Part shown: positions 62,481 to 64,000 of the stretch, one piece after another
Position numbering within the stretch: the stretch's first letter is position 1
Layout: every line of letters starts with the position of its first letter
From: Collinsella aerofaciens
GTDB lineage: Bacteria; Actinomycetota; Coriobacteriia; Coriobacteriales; Coriobacteriaceae
Direction of reading: 5' to 3'
Length of the DNA stretch: 64,000 nt
Assembly: GCA_905213325.1 (NCBI GenBank)
Contig: CAJMHW010000003.1
Location: 1 to 64,000, forward strand
The notes under the pieces: generated by a model
Database searches by the model: none
What the model saw: the letters and a program-made list of their open reading frames with translations, nothing else
What the model was told of the DNA's origin: nothing
Program-made: the position numbers and the translations under genes

Positions 62481-63476
62481 TTACTTGAGCGTGGCGTACA
62501 TGACAGCCTTGATGGTGTGCATGCGGTTCTCGGCCTCGTCGAAGACCTTGGAAGCGGGGCTCTCGAAGACCTCGTCGGTGACCTCCTGCTCGGTGATGCC
62601 GAACTGCTCGCACTTCTCGGCGCCAATGGTGGTGTTGGTGTCGTGGAAGCTGGGCAGGCAGTGCAGGAAGATGGCGCCCGGGTTGGCCATAGCCATGACC
62701 TCGGAGGTAACACGATACGGGGTGAGCTGAGCGATGCGCTCGGCCCAGACCTCGTCGGGCTCGCCCATGGAGACCCACACGTCGGTGTAGATAACGTCGG
62801 CACCGGTGACGCCGTCCTTGACGTCGGTGGTCAGCTTGATGGTGCAGCCGTTAGCCTCGGCGATGGGCTTGCAGGCCTCGATGACGTCGTCAGCGGGCAT
62901 GCACTCCTCGGGGCCGCAGGCCACGAAGTTCATGCCGAGCTTGGAGCAGACGACCATGAGGGAGCGAGCGACATTGTTCTTGCAGTCGCCCATGAAGACG
63001 AGGGTCTTGCCCTTGATGTCGTAGTTGAAGTTCTCCTGGACGGTCAGGATGTCGGCGAGCATCTGGGTGGGGTGCCACTCGGTGGTCAGGCCGTTCCACA
63101 CGGGCACGCCGGACTTAGCAGCGAGCTCCTCGACGTCGTCCTGGGCAAAGCCACGGAACTCGATGCCGTCATACATGCGGCCGAGAACGCGGGCGGTGTC
63201 CTCGATGGACTCCTTCTTGCCCATCTGCGACGAACCCGGATCGAGGTAGGTGACGCCCATGCCCAGATCCATGCCGCCGACCTCGAAGGCGCAGCGGGTA
63301 CGAGTGGAGGTCTTCTGGAAGAGCAGAACGATATTCTTGCCCTCGAGATAGCGGTGCGGAACGCCAGCGCGCTTCATATCCTTGAAGTTCTTGGAGAGCT
63401 TGAGCAGGTACTCGATCTCCTCGGTGGTGAGGTCGAGAAGCTTGAGGAAGCTACGGCCGGAGAGGTTAACACCCAT
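62481..63476 (-). CDS. argF: Ornithine carbamoyltransferase
   Basis: 331 residues. The carbamoyl-phosphate site FQKTSTRTR, WNGLTTEWHPTQMLAD, DVWVSMGEPDEVW and the ornithine-side HCLPSFHDTNT are intact. It interconverts ornithine plus carbamoyl phosphate with citrulline. Lying directly downstream of arcA and upstream of a YfcC permease, it is most probably the catabolic enzyme (arcB) of the arginine-deiminase pathway. AAAGGA is 8 nt before the ATG. Confidence 0.96.
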   Translation of the reverse strand: MGVNLSGRSFLKLLDLTTEEIEYLLKLSKNFKDMKRAGVPHRYLEGKNIVLLFQKTSTRTRCAFEVGGMDLGMGVTYLDPGSSQMGKKESIEDTARVLGRMYDGIEFRGFAQDDVEELAAKSGVPVWNGLTTEWHPTQMLADILTVQENFNYDIKGKTLVFMGDCKNNVARSLMVVCSKLGMNFVACGPEECMPADDVIEACKPIAEANGCTIKLTTDVKDGVTGADVIYTDVWVSMGEPDEVWAERIAQLTPYRVTSEVMAMANPGAIFLHCLPSFHDTNTTIGAEKCEQFGITEQEVTDEVFESPASKVFDEAENRMHTIKAVMYATLK

Positions 63477-63521
63477 GGTTCGATTCCTTTCGAAGAAATG
63501 AATTACGTAAGTATTAGTGTT

Positions 63522-63569
63522 GCCCGTTTAACGGGCGAAGCCGGTGCGGTTGTAGGGGGACCGCACCGG
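63522..63569 (-). terminator. Hairpins between arcA and the OTC gene
   Basis: CCGGTGCGG (63541-63549) pairs with 63561-63569, and a second small palindrome GCCCGT/ACGGGC lies at 63522-63536. No T-run follows, so these are likely processing or attenuation structures in the arc transcript. Confidence 0.5.
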
Positions 63570-63581
63570 AAACGGAAAGAC

Positions 63582-64000
63582 TTAGAGGTCCTCGCGCCAG
63601 AAGGGCATGCTCATGCAGCGCGGGCCGCCGCGGCCGCGGGAGAGCTCGGCGGAGGGCACGACGAGAAGGTCCAGGCCCTCCTTGTACAGCACGTCGTTGG
63701 TGACGGTGTTGCGGGCGTAGACGCAGATCTTGCCGGGCTCGACGCACAGGGTGTTGGAGCCGTCGTTCCACTGCTCGCGGGAGGCCGCGATCGGGTCGCC
63801 GCCGCCGCAGGGGATCAGCTTGACCTGGTCGACGCCGGTGGCGTCCTCCAGGACGTGCTCGAGGGTGTCCTCGATCAGGCGGATGTTCACGTCGCCCGGG
63901 TTCTTGCCGGCGGTCAGCTCGTAGACGCGCAGGGTGCCCATGATGGCGGGGTGAATCGTGAACTTATCGACGTCGATCTGGGTGAAGACCGTGTCGAGGT
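63582..64000 (-). CDS. arcA: Arginine deiminase, C-terminal part (cut by window edge)
   Basis: About 139 residues of the C-terminal catalytic half: LDTVFTQIDVDKFTIHP, CGGGDPIAASREQWNDGSNTL, VYARNTVTN and the final RGGPRCMSMPFWRED, whose Cys is the nucleophile of arginine deiminase. It converts arginine to citrulline and ammonia, feeding OTC. The upstream two-thirds lie outside the window, so start, length and promoter cannot be stated. Confidence 0.93.
   Translation of the reverse strand, partial: LDTVFTQIDVDKFTIHPAIMGTLRVYELTAGKNPGDVNIRLIEDTLEHVLEDATGVDQVKLIPCGGGDPIAASREQWNDGSNTLCVEPGKICVYARNTVTNDVLYKEGLDLLVVPSAELSRGRGGPRCMSMPFWREDL

Overview
The window is a gene-dense, GC-rich chromosomal segment with strongly C/G-ending codons, most probably from an actinobacterium of class Coriobacteriia and close to Collinsella. 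This is an inference. It rests on codon use, the chain mraZ-rsmH-ftsL-ftsI-murF-mraY-murD-ftsW-murG-murC-murB-ftsQ-ftsZ followed by yggS-sepF-yggT-divIVA, the lack of respiratory genes, an arginine-deiminase locus, and many short intergenic palindromes. No prophage, transposase, CRISPR array, tRNA or rRNA gene was seen. Most genes are on the minus strand.

Layout. 1-10 kb: a release-factor-like protein, xpt, an MFS exporter, a Cys/Met-metabolism PLP enzyme, a redox Cys protein, an IMPACT protein, RNase P RNA, ribosomal protein S1, a HAD hydrolase and a cysteine-desulfidase-like protein. 10-22 kb: rpiB, ndk, argH, argG, a Cof-type HAD, polA, an M18 aminopeptidase and yaaA. 22-25 kb: thiC under a TPP riboswitch, then thiD. 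25-31 kb: a GDSL hydrolase, a PARG-like protein with an altered catalytic motif, a Bax-inhibitor-1 protein, a PiT phosphate transporter with its DUF47 partner, and a nitroreductase. 31-34 kb: divIVA, yggT, sepF, yggS. 34-39 kb: pstSCAB-phoU led by a YfiH/laccase-domain gene. 39-55 kb: the division and cell-wall (dcw) cluster, with a readable mraZ promoter and phased MraZ-type boxes. 55-60 kb: xerD, pyrG, a winged-helix protein, DUF1846. 60-64 kb: a YfcC-type permease, ornithine carbamoyltransferase and the 3' part of arcA, cut by the window edge.

How the genes work together. The dcw genes make lipid II (murF, mraY, murD, murG, murC, murB) and build the septum (ftsZ, ftsQ, ftsL, ftsI, ftsW; sepF is the likely Z-ring anchor, as ftsA is absent here). 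Pst/PhoU and PiT/DUF47 are two independent phosphate uptake routes. argG/argH make arginine from citrulline, while arcA/OTC/YfcC look catabolic. thiC and thiD make the thiamine pyrimidine.

The least explained content is intergenic: (i) a two-copy element with a conserved predicted RNA fold and compensatory changes (8437-8676 and 60531-60713, with a half copy beside the second); (ii) a three-unit tandem palindrome array (25011-25227); (iii) short CCACCGCAA-core and TGTGACAA-core palindromes; (iv) three inverted repeats with 24-34 bp arms (16283-16411, 30386-30494, 55338-55407). Also notable are yggT, which has no ATG/GTG/TTG start able to encode its first membrane helix, and the QEA in place of QEE in the PARG-like protein.
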